Part shown: positions 12,589 to 24,041 of the stretch, piece after piece
Numbering within the stretch: position 1 is the stretch's first letter
Layout of the letters: every line of letters begins with the position of its first letter
Assembly (NCBI GenBank): GCA_963855995.1
Contig: OY979717.1
Location: forward strand, 6,505,428-6,569,427
Direction: 5' to 3'
DNA: 64,000 nt
Source: Muricea muricata
Taxonomy: Eukaryota > Cnidaria > Anthozoa > Malacalcyonacea > Plexauridae
Made by a program: the position numbers and the translations under genes
Notes under the pieces: generated by a model
Databases searched by the model: none
Told to the model about the DNA's origin: nothing
The model's input: only the letters and a program-made list of their open reading frames with translations

Positions 12589-13884
12589 TTACTGATAAAT
12601 ATTCATCCATTTAACTGAAGAAAATGCAAAAGTTTCGAAATGTTTTTTGTCCCAAAGTTGAGCGTTCCGATATCGTTCAATAAAGCGGGAAAACGAGGAA
12701 TAATAAGATCCAATAAAAATTTTCGCCTGAGAGCAGATCACCTGTTCATGGAAACCTATGATATCGTTCCCTGTTATGGCATTTCTTTCATGAATGTTAC
12801 GAAAGATCTGGAAGTCTTTTGCAAATAAAATCCTATATCCTGCTTCTTTGAGCGGAGAAAACCACGTTAAATTCGTTTCATCTGTGGCAATATAAAGTCT
12901 GTTGGAGTACTGCAGTGCATTTTCCTTCGTTAACTGTAACAACCAGTGATGAATACTTAAAAGTTGGCCAATTTTATGGTCACTTCTGCGAACATGGATG
13001 GCATTGAAAGGTTTTCCAATGATCGTTGCAATTCTTGCAACGTTATATTGAACCTCTGGAGCTGGTTTTATACCATCTATTAGTGCTTTCTGTGCGCTTA
13101 AAGCTCTGTCGTAGTCTGTAAAAAATATATGTCGAACAAACAACGATCCGTTGACAAAGTATGTTATATCTTCTTTTCGTTTGCGCAACTCCGGTAGAAA
13201 TTCCCAAAATCCTAGCTCATTTTTAATTTCCTCTGGGCAAACGTGACGATAGATAGCAATCGTTCGTCCCTTTCTGAAATTCTCACTGTATCTGCTAAAA
13301 TTTAAGTTGCCAGTGTTAAAGCCGGTAGGTATTTTATCAACCCAAGCATGGGTTAAACCATTATGGCAGATTTTATACCACGAACTGGCATTATAATTCT
13401 TTATAAAATCATTATGGCTTGACGTTATCTCTTGTACAGGCAGAAATGATGAGAGATTGTCAAGGTCGATCAGCTTGGAGATAGGAACCAGCTCTTTTGT
13501 TTTGAGCATATTGTATATGGTATGTCCCGCTGACTGATTGTATTGCGCCTTCAGTTCCAACATGCGATCATGAGGAGCCAATGGCTGGATAAGAAGCGTT
13601 CGTTTCAACATGGCAGCCATAATCACAGCATTTTCAAAAGCAATTCTTTGATTGTTCCATCCACCTCCAGGGGGCATATAGGATAAATATTTAGTTCCGT
13701 GTTGGTTACGTTTATACAGAATTCGTTCGCTACCAAATGCTTTATATGAAATTTCAATATGTTTACTCATGTTCCGGGCATACTGAATTTTATTCCAAGT
13801 TATCACCAACAACGTGATCAATATTATTAGTTTTAGATTAATTTGATTTAAATATCGTCGAATAAAAGATCGAAAATGTATCAT
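12589..13884 (-). CDS. O-fucosyltransferase-family protein, type II membrane, intronless
   Basis: Single-exon gene of 431 residues. A basic N-terminus followed by a hydrophobic helix at about residues 16-31 (LKLIILITLLVITW) predicts a Golgi type II membrane protein. The luminal part shows the pattern of the GDP-fucose protein O-fucosyltransferase superfamily: a glycine-rich first motif, PPGGGWNNQRIAFENAV, in the first quarter; a second motif NAIHVRRSDHKIG that would bind the nucleotide sugar; YIATDE; and a C-terminal FIGSYYSSFSRFIERYR. Catalysis would be transfer of fucose from GDP-fucose to a glycan or protein. I cannot assign it to POFUT1, POFUT2 or an alpha-fucosyltransferase. It may belong to a lineage-expanded family. 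It is intronless like the neighbouring protease on the same strand, and no frame breaks are seen. Confidence 0.8.
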   Translation of the reverse strand: MIHFRSFIRRYLNQINLKLIILITLLVITWNKIQYARNMSKHIEISYKAFGSERILYKRNQHGTKYLSYMPPGGGWNNQRIAFENAVIMAAMLKRTLLIQPLAPHDRMLELKAQYNQSAGHTIYNMLKTKELVPISKLIDLDNLSSFLPVQEITSSHNDFIKNYNASSWYKICHNGLTHAWVDKIPTGFNTGNLNFSRYSENFRKGRTIAIYRHVCPEEIKNELGFWEFLPELRKRKEDITYFVNGSLFVRHIFFTDYDRALSAQKALIDGIKPAPEVQYNVARIATIIGKPFNAIHVRRSDHKIGQLLSIHHWLLQLTKENALQYSNRLYIATDETNLTWFSPLKEAGYRILFAKDFQIFRNIHERNAITGNDIIGFHEQVICSQAKIFIGSYYSSFSRFIERYRNAQLWDKKHFETFAFSSVKWMNIYQ

Positions 13885-14859
13885 TGTATCCTTTCCAAGA
13901 AAGCGTAGGCGGACCGCATCTGTACAACGTTTTCATGAATGATGTAGAAATGGATTTGATCGAATGGAAGACTTGCTCTGTTCAAATGTGCGATGTGTGT
14001 CTAGCACAATTATTCCAGTGTGCATAGATCAAGTATATCGAACTGATTGCATGCACGGTGGCACGATTTCTAACTTGGTCTAACAGTTCACTGTAATTCA
14101 GAAAAACGCAAAGAATTGAAAAGTTCAGAAAGAAAGGACGTAATCAAGTCATTTTATCGGTTTACAATATTAGGTTTATAATAAGGATACCTACAAAATT
14201 GTAAATATAGTTTCCATATAAAAGCAAATTAAAATGCTCATATGTTTCCAATTATACCATTCAATGCAAACTTTTAGAAGTTAATGATTAAAAAAACTTT
14301 ATAATAAATGCATTTCAAATATTGGACATTCTCTAAATAGAAAACTCAGTAGTATTCAACCTAGGTTTAACACAAGGAATTTAGTGCATAATAATGGGAA
14401 TTTACAAGTAATGTAACTCAAAGATATGTGTACCTTTATATTGAGAATAATTGATAGCTTCATTTAATTTGAACCCTTAGCTTAGAAAATCATCAGCCCA
14501 GATCGGCTACTGCGACAAGTCTATACCAACACCAAAGAATAAACCAAAGTGTAACTTTTAATGCTTAGTCTATGTATTGTATTGTTTCGACCTGTTCAGT
14601 CAACAGGTACCAAAACAATCAATGATTTAGCAAAGGTCATGAAAAGAAATCGACACAAAAACTAAAACCAAACGCTAGTTCTGCATTTACATTTTTTAAT
14701 CGACATTTTCTCTACACAGTTTTTTCGATTCCAGTTGAACAGATCATGTAAGAAGTTAAATTTGTAGTTGAGCTGTTCGAGCACCTGTGTTTACACGCCG
14801 TTTGATCAAGACAAAATATTAATGCGCTCATGCAATGCACTGATATCTAAATATAGAGG
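13885..14859. other. Intergenic, upstream of fucosyltransferase-like gene
   Basis: AT-rich sequence that should contain the promoter of the minus-strand gene. I see no ORF of interest, no RNA gene and no clear repeat here. Confidence 0.4.
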
Positions 14860-14865
14860 ATATTA

Positions 14866-15125
14866 AACGGTGGCGCGAAGATATGAATATTATTTTCGAG
14901 TTGTGAAAACATAAAAATAATATTCATATCTTCAAGCTACCGTGTAGTGTTCTTTTTATTATGTGGTCAGAAGTCGGAACAAGCGAACAGAGAACATATA
15001 TATCCCGCGGGGAAACACACGCGTTTTTCACGTGTTACATATTTTTTCATATCTTCACTAGTGAAAATATGGAAAATACGGGTGTTTTAGTTTACGGTAA
15101 AACACCCATAACCATACAATAAATT
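14866..15125. repeat. Inverted repeats, two adjacent hairpins
   Basis: At 14869-14947 the arms gaagatatgaatattatttt and its inverse surround a short loop and are flanked by acggtggc and gctaccgt. Immediately after, 15028-15110 contains catatcttcactagtgaaaatatg and a gggtgttttag...taaaacaccc hairpin. Both look like small fold-back elements. Confidence 0.65.
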
Positions 15126-15419
15126 GGAGTGTAAGAGGTCAAAATAACATTTATCAAGTTTATATTTTTTCTTTAAAATATATAAAACTGAAATAACGAG
15201 TTCCCCTCCAAGCATGCAATAGATCATTAGAACGATTTAAACCAACAAACAAGAAAGTGTGAAAGTGTGACCTGGTTGAGGTATTCGCCAGGCACAGTAA
15301 TACTAAGCGCACAGTGGTTAAGAGCCGTATTGATTTTTCTCAAGTCTTTAATGCTATATCCTTTGTGTTCTGTTGTTGTGATATATTCTACAAAAAGTAT
15401 TTTTACCTATTGGTATGTA

Positions 15420-15576
15420 TAGGTTATCATATGAGAGGCGAGGTGATATCAGTTTTATCGCTCGAGAGACGATATCATATTTTGTCACGAGTGAGCGCAG
15501 CGAGCGAGGGACAAAATATGATATCGTAACGAGAGCGATAAAACTGATATTACCGAGTCTCGAATGTGATAACCTA
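15420..15576. mobile_element. Palindromic MITE with near-perfect 75-base arms
   Basis: The element starts taggttatcatatgag and ends with the inverse of the same. The arms include gtgatatcagttttatcgct and agcgataaaactgatattac, and cgatatcatattttgtcacg with its partner. The loop is gagtgagcgcagcgagcg. A TA dinucleotide may be the target site. There is no coding potential despite several open frames, which are palindrome artefacts. Confidence 0.8.
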
Positions 15577-15577
15577 T

Positions 15578-15962
15578 TTATCACATACTTGTGCCTTTAT
15601 CTAGAGCAAAAACCAGATTATATTTTCAAATTATTTATACTTCGAGTACATTTCAAAATGAATTCAAAATTATTGTTTAAAATACGCTAAACAGGTAGAA
15701 ATTACAAAAACAAACCAAAAATAACTTATCTTTTAATAGCTGCAAATTTATTTGTGTTGTTTTCCTTGTATTATTTTATATTTTTATTGTTATCTCTCTA
15801 TCGATCCTTCAGTCGGACGCCATCTTTGTTTTGAGCAGGACAAAAAACGATATCGCGGGGCAAAAAACGATATCACGGGACAAAAAACGATATTACGGGA
15901 CATATCGTTTTTATGTCACCGTGTTATCGCCCAGATAAAGGCAAAAGTATGTGATAAAAAGT
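15578..15962. repeat. Composite inverted repeat with internal 20-bp tandem units
   Basis: The bases ttatcacatacttgtgcctttatc at the left recur inverted as gataaaggcaaaagtatgtgataa at the right (about 15935-15958), enclosing roughly 350 bases. Inside, at 15838-15902, three tandem units of acaaaaaacgatatcacggg are present. It abuts the palindromic MITE at 15420-15576, with which it shares the gatatcgt motif. Confidence 0.6.
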
Positions 15963-16002
15963 CATATCAACACTCTTAAAAATTAGAAAAACTCGAAACT
16001 GT

Positions 16003-16402
16003 GTGAAAACACTCTACCTGGTGTTTCCACGCAGTTTTGCAATTCCCACTCGTGTTGATGTAATATATGAACAAGGAGAGCGAGTGTTTCACTGGGATAT
16101 CCAAACACGAGAAAATAATGGTGAATTCACGAGCCCGAGGCGCGAGTGTTTTTGTCCATTATTTTCGAATGGCTTCTCAAATGAATCGAGAGGTAACAGG
16201 ATGTTTTGGTTTGCCGATTTGAATAGAATTTCTAACCAAGCATATCGTAATTATCGCATTAGATATGTTGTAGACGACAAACATTACAATTAAAGCAATT
16301 CTGGGTGTGAATTTGTTTGCTGACTGGATTTTGCATGCGTAATTAAGATATTTGGGGACGATCACTAGTGTTTTCATCAAATGCCTTAATTACGTATGCT
16401 AC
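16003..16402. repeat. Degenerate palindromic repeats
   Basis: Related aacactc, gagtgttt and ccaaacacgag blocks in both orientations suggest an eroded fold-back element at 16003-16165. A second hairpin, gcatgcgtaattaag...cttaattacgtatgc, spans 16333-16402. No gene is visible. Confidence 0.45.
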
Positions 16403-16621
16403 AATGAGCTACTGTTGGCTCTGTTTGATGGCGTTTGACCGGGTTATCCAAGGCGCATCCCGTGATGAAGTGGGCGTTTGTCATTGAGTAAATTGCTCAT
16501 GAATTTGAGAAGTAACTGTCAACACGGAAAATGTTTTATATTGCTTAATTAATTATGAACTTTGAATATTCAAACTTATTTGTTTCAGCCATAAATTGAT
16601 ACCCTATATTTTTCACTGAAA

Positions 16622-16848
16622 TCCACACAAACCAGACGCGATTTCCCAAAGCAACGCGATTTTTCAATTTTCAAAAGCAAATAAAACCATCAACGGAATG
16701 AAATTTTGCAAGACATGTGCACCAAATATAAAGCTCAAATTGCTTAGGTCGTTTCGAAGATTGAAGAAAAATGAAAATTGATTAGAGATACAGAACGCTA
16801 AAAATAGAAAATTCGCGTCGCGTTGTCAAATCGCGTCCGGTTGTGGGG
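16622..16848. mobile_element. Dispersed MITE, copy A (sister at 42999-43210)
   Basis: The left end tccacacaaaccagacgcga and the right end tcgcgtccggttgtggg are inverted. The interior, for example tttcaaaagcaaataaaacc, is shared in the same order with the copy inside the ATG4 gene. Two independent copies with matching ends make this a genuine element family. Confidence 0.75.
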
Positions 16849-17021
16849 GCCTTAGAGGTTCAGCCGATCCGCACGTTGTAATCTAATAAGATTATTGTTG
16901 ACAACGTTTAACAATAATAGACACAAATACTTTACTGGTGCAGGTTGTGCATGAAAAGCTCGACATCACTCAAATTTTAATTCTCCAACAGAAACTATTT
17001 CTGAACAAACAAATAACAAGT

Positions 17022-20000
17022 TTACTTAATCGATGGTGAAAACCAGCGAAATATCTTGATAGTTCCATCATTATATCCAGTAACTAGGACAGGACCATCA
17101 CCATCGTGCTGTAATAACATACAGCATAGGCCAAGATGATCAGTATTCACTCGAGAATGAATTTCACTCAGCTGAAAGAGAAGAATCTGATGAAGACCTG
17201 ACCGCGTAACTCAGTTGGCAGAGCAATGCGCATTGGGGATGGTGCATGGAATAACAGCCCAAACATAATCTTCACTCTTTCTGCACTTGATTACATAACA
17301 AGGGTTGTATTACCCGGAATGAAACCCAGCTAAAATCTGTCACGTTCAGTAATATTCTTTATATGTTGTATTCAGTTACCATTACAATGCGGCGTATTGG
17401 ATATGTCATTTAGTATTTCATGCTGATAACAAACTAACAGATCTCATGCAATTGTAGCAATTAGTTATTACGTTGCCAGCTGCCACCGATGGGGATGGAC
17501 AGTTATGACAGGGCTACGTCGTCTTAGCCCTCATAACTAGGTTAGCAATTCAGCAAAAAACTATTCCAGCCAATCAAATTTCCTCCATCCCCATCGCGAC
17601 AAGTCACCTGTCTAAGACTACCACCTCAATGAGGTGCTCTCACTTGTTCGTGCCTACATGTAATGCGCAATCCAAGGAGATGAGTATATGTACTGAAGTC
17701 GGATTGGCGGGATTCAGGATGGGAACGAGCAGCACACACTGAGACCATGAGATTGGCTTTCTACTAATTCATCACTACGAGCAACAGGCGTTTCGTGTCT
17801 GGGGTCAAGACCGGATATAACTCACTGAAGCGAATCATCGTAAACTATTAACTTCCTTTCATTATATCGTATAAAATACATTTAATACGCTCAAACTTGC
17901 ATTTCATCATATCTTACACGCTCAGTTGTTCACCTGACGCTGCTTCGCCTTTTTGTTGTGTAAACTTTCGACAAAATACAAAAGAATAGATACTCCGAAA
18001 ATACTATTGAAAATTTATTTCGACCAAAGTATAGTCATCATCAGCAAATGAATGATGATGATATTAAATATACGTGCAATACATAGTGAAGTAACAAGAT
18101 ATGACTAATTAATAGATCGTTCTTTAGTTCCATGGTTAAGTGGCGGTTTGAAACTATTTATAGCAATAGACTCTTCAAAAGTATTAGAGACCAGTGTTTT
18201 GATTTGTCAATTGTTTTAGTGTTAGTAAACATTAAATCTGTTAGTGAACATTTGATATTACTATCTTCGTCGTAGGGACTTAGTTCGAGTATATTCTTTA
18301 TAAAGTTAAATTCGCTGCGACTGCATATTTTGTTGTATACCTCGGAAGAGTCATGACAGGAATGTTCTTTTATTCGGGTGTCAAGCAGCGATGCCCGCTA
18401 CGTACTCAGCTTTACATGAGTGAGCAAAAATATGGATGGAAATAAGCGGAGATGCATGTAAGACGAAAATGAAACAATTTTGTGGAGCAAGGTTTTACCA
18501 GAAGTATAAATGGAGATACTGTGAGCAATTTTTTGAATATATTCTTTGTTTAAAAGGACCGAAACCAACACGAATCGAAGCGAGGTTCTCTCAGCCCCCC
18601 CCCCCCCCCAAAAAGAACAACCCCCCCTGAAACTGGAACCGAGATGAACTTTCTGGAAGTGACCAGCTCTGATAATTATATATTTAATAAAAAATTAAAA
18701 ACAGAAATGAAGCAAATTTAAAACTCTGCCACGTCTACGGCAAGTGGAATAAAAATACGCACCTTTTCTGACCAATCTCTGTTATAATAAAACAAAAACA
18801 CCACACCGGCTTCAGTGCCAACAGCCAGAAGATTAGCATAGGTACTAACACAACTAAGACGAGATCCTTGCGTTGTTTCAAAGTCCAGCAAACGGTAGCG
18901 AAAAATTGCTTTACCTTCAGCAGAATTGCACCTGTTCAAATCCCTAAAGAATGCAAATGGTAACACCGTTGATACTGAACAAAACCTATGAATCCATGTT
19001 ATAGGCACGATCTGACACCAATCTCTATAGCCGAAGTATAAACTCACTATTAAAACTGTTGATATTAAAGAAAACAGTTTAGACACCAATCTGTGTATTT
19101 GAAGTATAGAGTCACTACGGACTTCCAAAAACGTTCCAAAAACGTCTCCTTTATGTCTCAGTTTTGTCCAGCTTAAATAGCGTCAAAGAACGATGCAGTC
19201 CTGCGCGACACACGAGGATATAACCCAGACAAAGTAGAACAAAAAGTCATCTCTATTGTTTTTAAGTAAAATCGGGTTTTCACTCACCAACTACCCAAAA
19301 GAGAAACAGTCATGCATGCCTCCGGAAATATTCAAAATAGTACTGTGTGGGGGAAAGTCGCGTAAAGATTTAAACGAAGTTTTTTTATAGATTGATGGAT
19401 GAATAGTGTTTTCGTTCCAACCGTTTCCCTGCTGTCCATACAAGACTTTTTTGAATACTGTATTTCCAGAGGGGGCGACTGTTTTTGTTTAGGGTTAATC
19501 ATCAAGTGGATCAGCGAATCGATGACGAATAAAACTGACAGGCGAAAAAAACAGAGATGATTTTCTGAATTTATTCTGTGGTATTAGACAGTTATACTTC
19601 TTTCATTCATGATAATGCCTGAGTGTATTCGGCATATCCGTTACATTGTGCACTTCCTCAATTTGGACAGACTATGTACTGTAAATTACTTTACCATAAA
19701 TTCAACTCTCCATCATTCTTCACAAGTAAAGCACGACCGTGGCGCACAATACAACCTATGGTATATTGTGTATGTAATTTATCATCGAGTTCCACACAGT
19801 GAAGACACTTGCCAGTTTTTAATGACCTGCAGGTAAAAATTTGTTGCACCATGTGATTTTTGAAATATTTTGTTCAAACATATACAGCGAAGTTCATTTC
19901 TATACAGAACATCACAACTAATAGTTGAGAAACTGTCATTTTGTAGATAGAATAATCGGCACTAGGCCTCTGTATTCTGTGAAAATTATATTGTACGGTG

Positions 20001-23000
20001 GTTGTTGATCATAGATACAGGACTAGAAACTTTGAGAGAAACAATTTTCATGCCAATACCATTAAACAACATTATAAAACATAATCGAGTAATCTGTTTA
20101 TGGAATAAATTGCCTAGTGAACTTAAATCTATTGAAATGTTAACATTAACATTGTTCAAGCGAAAGTTGCGTGTTTTTTATACTAAGAAATTTTAACCGA
20201 ACTTACATATCAGCACATGAACAATAGAACTTTTAAGATAACATACCTGTAGTTCGAATTTTAGGTCGTAAATTATCATAGACGGTAATAACTTGTAATG
20301 CTTAAGGCGTAGAATTTTAAGGGGTTGGGTTATGTATATGAACGGTGTGCTATGTTTTGTAGTATAGTAGTTATTACAATTGAATGGAAACACTCTGTTT
20401 TATTTGCCACACTGAAACCATAGGCAGCCCACCGCGTTCCCGGGCTGCCTATGCTGAAACGAGTCAAAATGTTGGCAAGACCTAAGTCTACAACCTTTCA
20501 ATATTTCGTATTCTCAACTAATACATACCAAAACTTTAACTTGTCTTGAGATACACTGACTGCCTCCCATTTGCAAACGGATAAATACAATATCGGATTA
20601 CTGTGCGCTCTTTTGATGTTGAGAAACAATATTTTCTAACAAAATTATAAATATGCAACAGTCACCGTGGGGTTGAATTTTAACATATATCTACTGTCGC
20701 TGCTTAGCTTTTTTTCCACCTTATTTAAGAAAGAATCTGATTGGTCAATTGGCTAGTTCCAGCACATCTGATTGGCTAAAACATAGATTTAGGTAGCAGT
20801 GTATGAACCGTCGCAAAACTAGACAATTGCAACCCATGACAGATTAAATGTTGATCCAGGCAACACCAACATTTAAAATCTTTCAAAAAATTGGTAACAT
20901 TGCAATGTGTAGTAACGAAATGTAGTAAAATACGGGAAATATATTTGTATTACGCACGGAAGAATCCACGACCTTAGAGGTGAAGTGCGTTTTGGATATA
21001 TTTCGTGTACGCATAGACGGTTGTATGTTGTGCGCAGGCTAGGCTATATTTTCTGTATAGAACATCTCGCCACTAAACCAGATCAAATTTGTAATTTTAC
21101 GAAGTTCAAGATCAGTGTTCTTTTTAGCTGTGTTGTATTGCTTAGATCAAAATTTAGTCTACTTTGGGGATTGTCTATTAATTGAGAGTTTCTGATTTGC
21201 TTTTCACCACCAAACAGGACGCTCGACTTTGTTTCCATGAGTAATGTTTAGGAGCGTAAGAGACCATTCGGTTGGGAGGTGTTACTCTACAGACTTTTCC
21301 ATTTAATAATCAAACCTGCACTGTTGATACAATTAACTAAGCCACAAATCTCGTTATAGCATTATCCATCGGTGATAGCGATTTTTTTCAACTGCGGCAG
21401 AAAAATTAATGACACAAGAGATAATGAACTTGCCAGAGATAAAAATTGACTTTAACTCGAGAAAGTAACTATAGGGGATTACAGCTGTGCTAAACACATT
21501 CAAACCTGTATAAGGTCCCAGCCACGTATACTGCCATCATATGAGGCAGAAATAAGATACGTGTTGGTGACGGCCAGACAGTTCACAGGACCATTGTGTT
21601 GAGTAAAGATTGCTTCAGAGAGACCAGTCAGAACATTCCACAAACGAATATCCGTATCCATAGCACCGGATGCCAGCAAGTATGGAATACGATCAGTGTC
21701 CAGCGTAGTAGCTTTGAAATTGAAACATACGTTACGCATATTATAGAAGGTATCAAAATAATACCAAGGAACCCGAAGCCTTGAATTATGACTGCTTCTC
21801 CGTTTCACAAATATACCCCAGGATTTATGTAGTTCAAAAGCCAGTAGGCCCAGTACCTACGCACATCAGTGTGTTACAATAAAACAAAATAAACATTCAG
21901 TAGAAACATTCTTACTCACAGCAATGTTTTTACCTGGTTTGTGATAAAAGGCAACACATACAACTGCCTTGTGATGGCCTTTAAACGTTTGTAAGCACTG
22001 TCTTGTACAGCTATCCCATAATCTAATACTTTTGTCTGTATGTGCAGTGCAAATAATGTCACCAGAAACATCAATGTGGTTCACTTCACCTGTAGAATAT
22101 TCATGATCCTTTTTGAGAAAATGTTTGTTGTATGTGGAAGAGCTTAGTCAATATATAGAGGATGGTAACCTAAAACATTATGGGTCAGTTGCTTTTTTCA
22201 TTATATACTGTGTCTACTTATGTGCCACTTGAACTAAATTTGCAATGGCAGTGCTAGAATTCATGGGGGGATTGGGAACAAAGGTGCACAGGAGCAGGTG
22301 TTCAGCAAAACTGCAAAAAATATTCCTTTAAACAAACATTTTGAACAATTAGTTAGAATATAGAAACATATGTCATAAAAAATATATTATGCACATTAAT
22401 TTTCTGGAAATGTTGTCTAGAGTCAGTAATGAATTAATAGGGACCTTAAGCATACAAGCTTATTCTAGTACGGGGACGTGATAAAAAGCAGCCTTAAATT
22501 TACACTTGGAAAAAACTAGTGTTATTAAGAATCTCAATTGGCCGGACGAATGTGCCACGAGAAATTGTGATAATATCGCATTGGCACACAAAAAGGAATA
22601 GAAATTTTATAATCGCTTGAGCGTTTAAACGTCGCCGTCGCTCTGTTCACAACTGCAACATACAGATTACCACGTCTTGTATACAACGTCTAAATTTTAA
22701 GCTGGGATAACTACTACTTTGAATTAAATCTTACAACCTTTCACAATCATCAACCCCCTGTTTATATCAATCCTTAAACTGTATTCTTTTCATACAATGG
22801 GCAATAGAGAACAATTTTTTCCGCAATTATTTAGTTCAGCATTATTTAGTTTGCCGTCGCCGTCGTGTTACCGTCCTACATGCTTAAGGTCGCTAATGAG
22901 GGGAGGGGAAGGGGGGGGGGTGAGTGCAAACAAACACCTTCACAGGTGTAAATGCTTAGCATCACTAATTTACTATTGCAACTTTGACCAGACTGTGACT

Positions 23001-24041
23001 TCAATACTAACTGGAACTAGATATGCCCTGAATGACAAATGTTGTAAGATTGTTAAGGACTGACCTATACAGTTTACTGACATTTTAATTTAGCTTTGCT
23101 CAACATAGGGCTGTCCATGCATAACTTTATCTCGAGTAATCAGTTCAATTGTAACAGACTCAAGACTTCACTGGCCTAAACGATGAGTGGCATAGATCCA
23201 AGAAAGTGAGTTCTATATAGTATGTTCAGAGTATGTACTTTAGCCCTTTGGACATCTGAAAATTAAATCTAATGACCAGGGTCCACAGGAAGTGAATCCA
23301 TGTATTAGAGAGTGGCATAGGAAGTGGGGGAGTCATAAATAAGCAACTATTCACAAGTTTTGGCTTTAGCCTTATTATTTTAGTTTTGACAACAAAACAT
23401 TGAGGGTGTGGGGGAGGGTGGTATCTCGTTATTTCCTTAGTGCCCAATGATGGCAGAGATTGATGCCCTAAATACATAAATATATGATAGTTGTTAACAC
23501 TTTCCATAACAATTTTCAGCCCTGCAGGTTATAACCCAGTCAAGTTTACAGTTTTTAAAAACTAGTTTTATAAACCAATCTCCAGCATTTTCGGCTTACC
23601 CTTTGGACTCATGCCAGATACACGTGTATGGTCAATGGATTTTGTTAAAAAGGGAAGGGAAGGCTGCAGTACCTGTCCAATTTAGCTACCTTCATTGGCT
23701 TTCATCTCAGATTTTACTACAGGCCAGTGTCCAGCCCTTCTGTTTGTACACCATTTCTTATACACATATTTCCATACGAGTAAATCTGTTTTCTGAATAT
23801 CATCTGATCTTACAGTATATTTTAAATGACACACCAATATATCCTTTATTCCTGTGAGTTCAACTAAAACACTCTCCTCAATATCATTCAAGCATATTTG
23901 ACGCCATACTAAATTGAACAACGGTGTAGCTACAATGCCTTTCCACAATTTGCAAACACATTCAGCTCTGGCTAATGATATTCCTTCCAACTTGACAAGA
24001 ATTTGATGTTGAACTTCCACTGGCAGATCTAAAAGAAACAT
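17022..24041 (-). CDS. F-box/WD40-repeat protein (SCF substrate receptor)
   Basis: Likely substrate adaptor of an SCF ubiquitin ligase. Exons on the minus strand: 24041-23690 (start ATG), 22089-21934, 21711-21506, 19826-19695, 18943-18763, 17171-17022 (stop). The first exon holds an F-box: LPVEVQHQILVKLEGISLAR then CVCKLWKGIVATPLFNLVWR. Later exons hold WD40 blades: ICTAHTDKSIRLWD, LLASGAMDTDIRLWN, YLISASYDGSIRGWD, LLVKNDGELNLW joined across an intron to DLNR, LLAVGTEAGVVFLFYY and LVTGYNDGTIKIFRW. About 391 residues in total. Phases agree at every junction except between 21506 and 19826, where there is a one-base mismatch. Either a small exon is missed there or the sequence carries an indel. 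I cannot tell which FBXW it is; FBXW9-like is possible. Confidence 0.8.
17985..18430 (-). pseudogene. Penelope-like element 3' remnant, degenerate
   Basis: Read on the minus strand, this stretch gives SCHDSSEVYNKICSRSEF and NIKCSLTDLMFTNTKTIDKS, then an in-frame stop TAA. This resembles the region after the GIY-YIG core of Penelope-like elements. It ends in the typical tail at 18000-18055 (aaaatttatttcgaccaaag, then tcatcatcag). It lies in the last intron of the F-box gene. Confidence 0.5.
20002..20196 (+). pseudogene. LINE reverse-transcriptase C-terminal remnant
   Basis: A short open frame reads NNIIKHNRVICLWNKLPSEL then LFKRKLRVFY and a stop. This is the usual end of CR1/L2/Rex-type ORF2 (hydrophobic-W-N-x-L-P...FK..L). 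The rest of the element is missing. It lies antisense in an intron of the F-box gene. Confidence 0.6.
20419..20453. repeat. Perfect 12-bp hairpin
   Basis: The bases cataggcagccc and gggctgcctatg pair perfectly around an 11-base GC-rich loop. It is flanked by the direct repeat ctgaaac (20412-20418 and 20454-20460), as if inserted. Confidence 0.6.
20920..21165. repeat. Fragment of the gacaatttgcat fold-back family
   Basis: The bases aaatgtagtaaaatacggga, ttgtattacgcacggaa, aggctatattttctgta and ctcgccactaaac match blocks of the palindromic element at 52389-52800 in similar order. It is diverged and its ends are not clear. Confidence 0.5.

Noticed and set aside
15314-15690. Several ORFs of 70-90 codons on both strands
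   Set aside because: They read through the arms of a palindromic MITE. Mirror-image peptides on the two strands show that they are artefacts.
17197-17250. Second tRNA-like start (gaccgcgtaactcagttggcagagca)
   Set aside because: There is no B box at the right distance and no closing stem, so it is not called as a tRNA.
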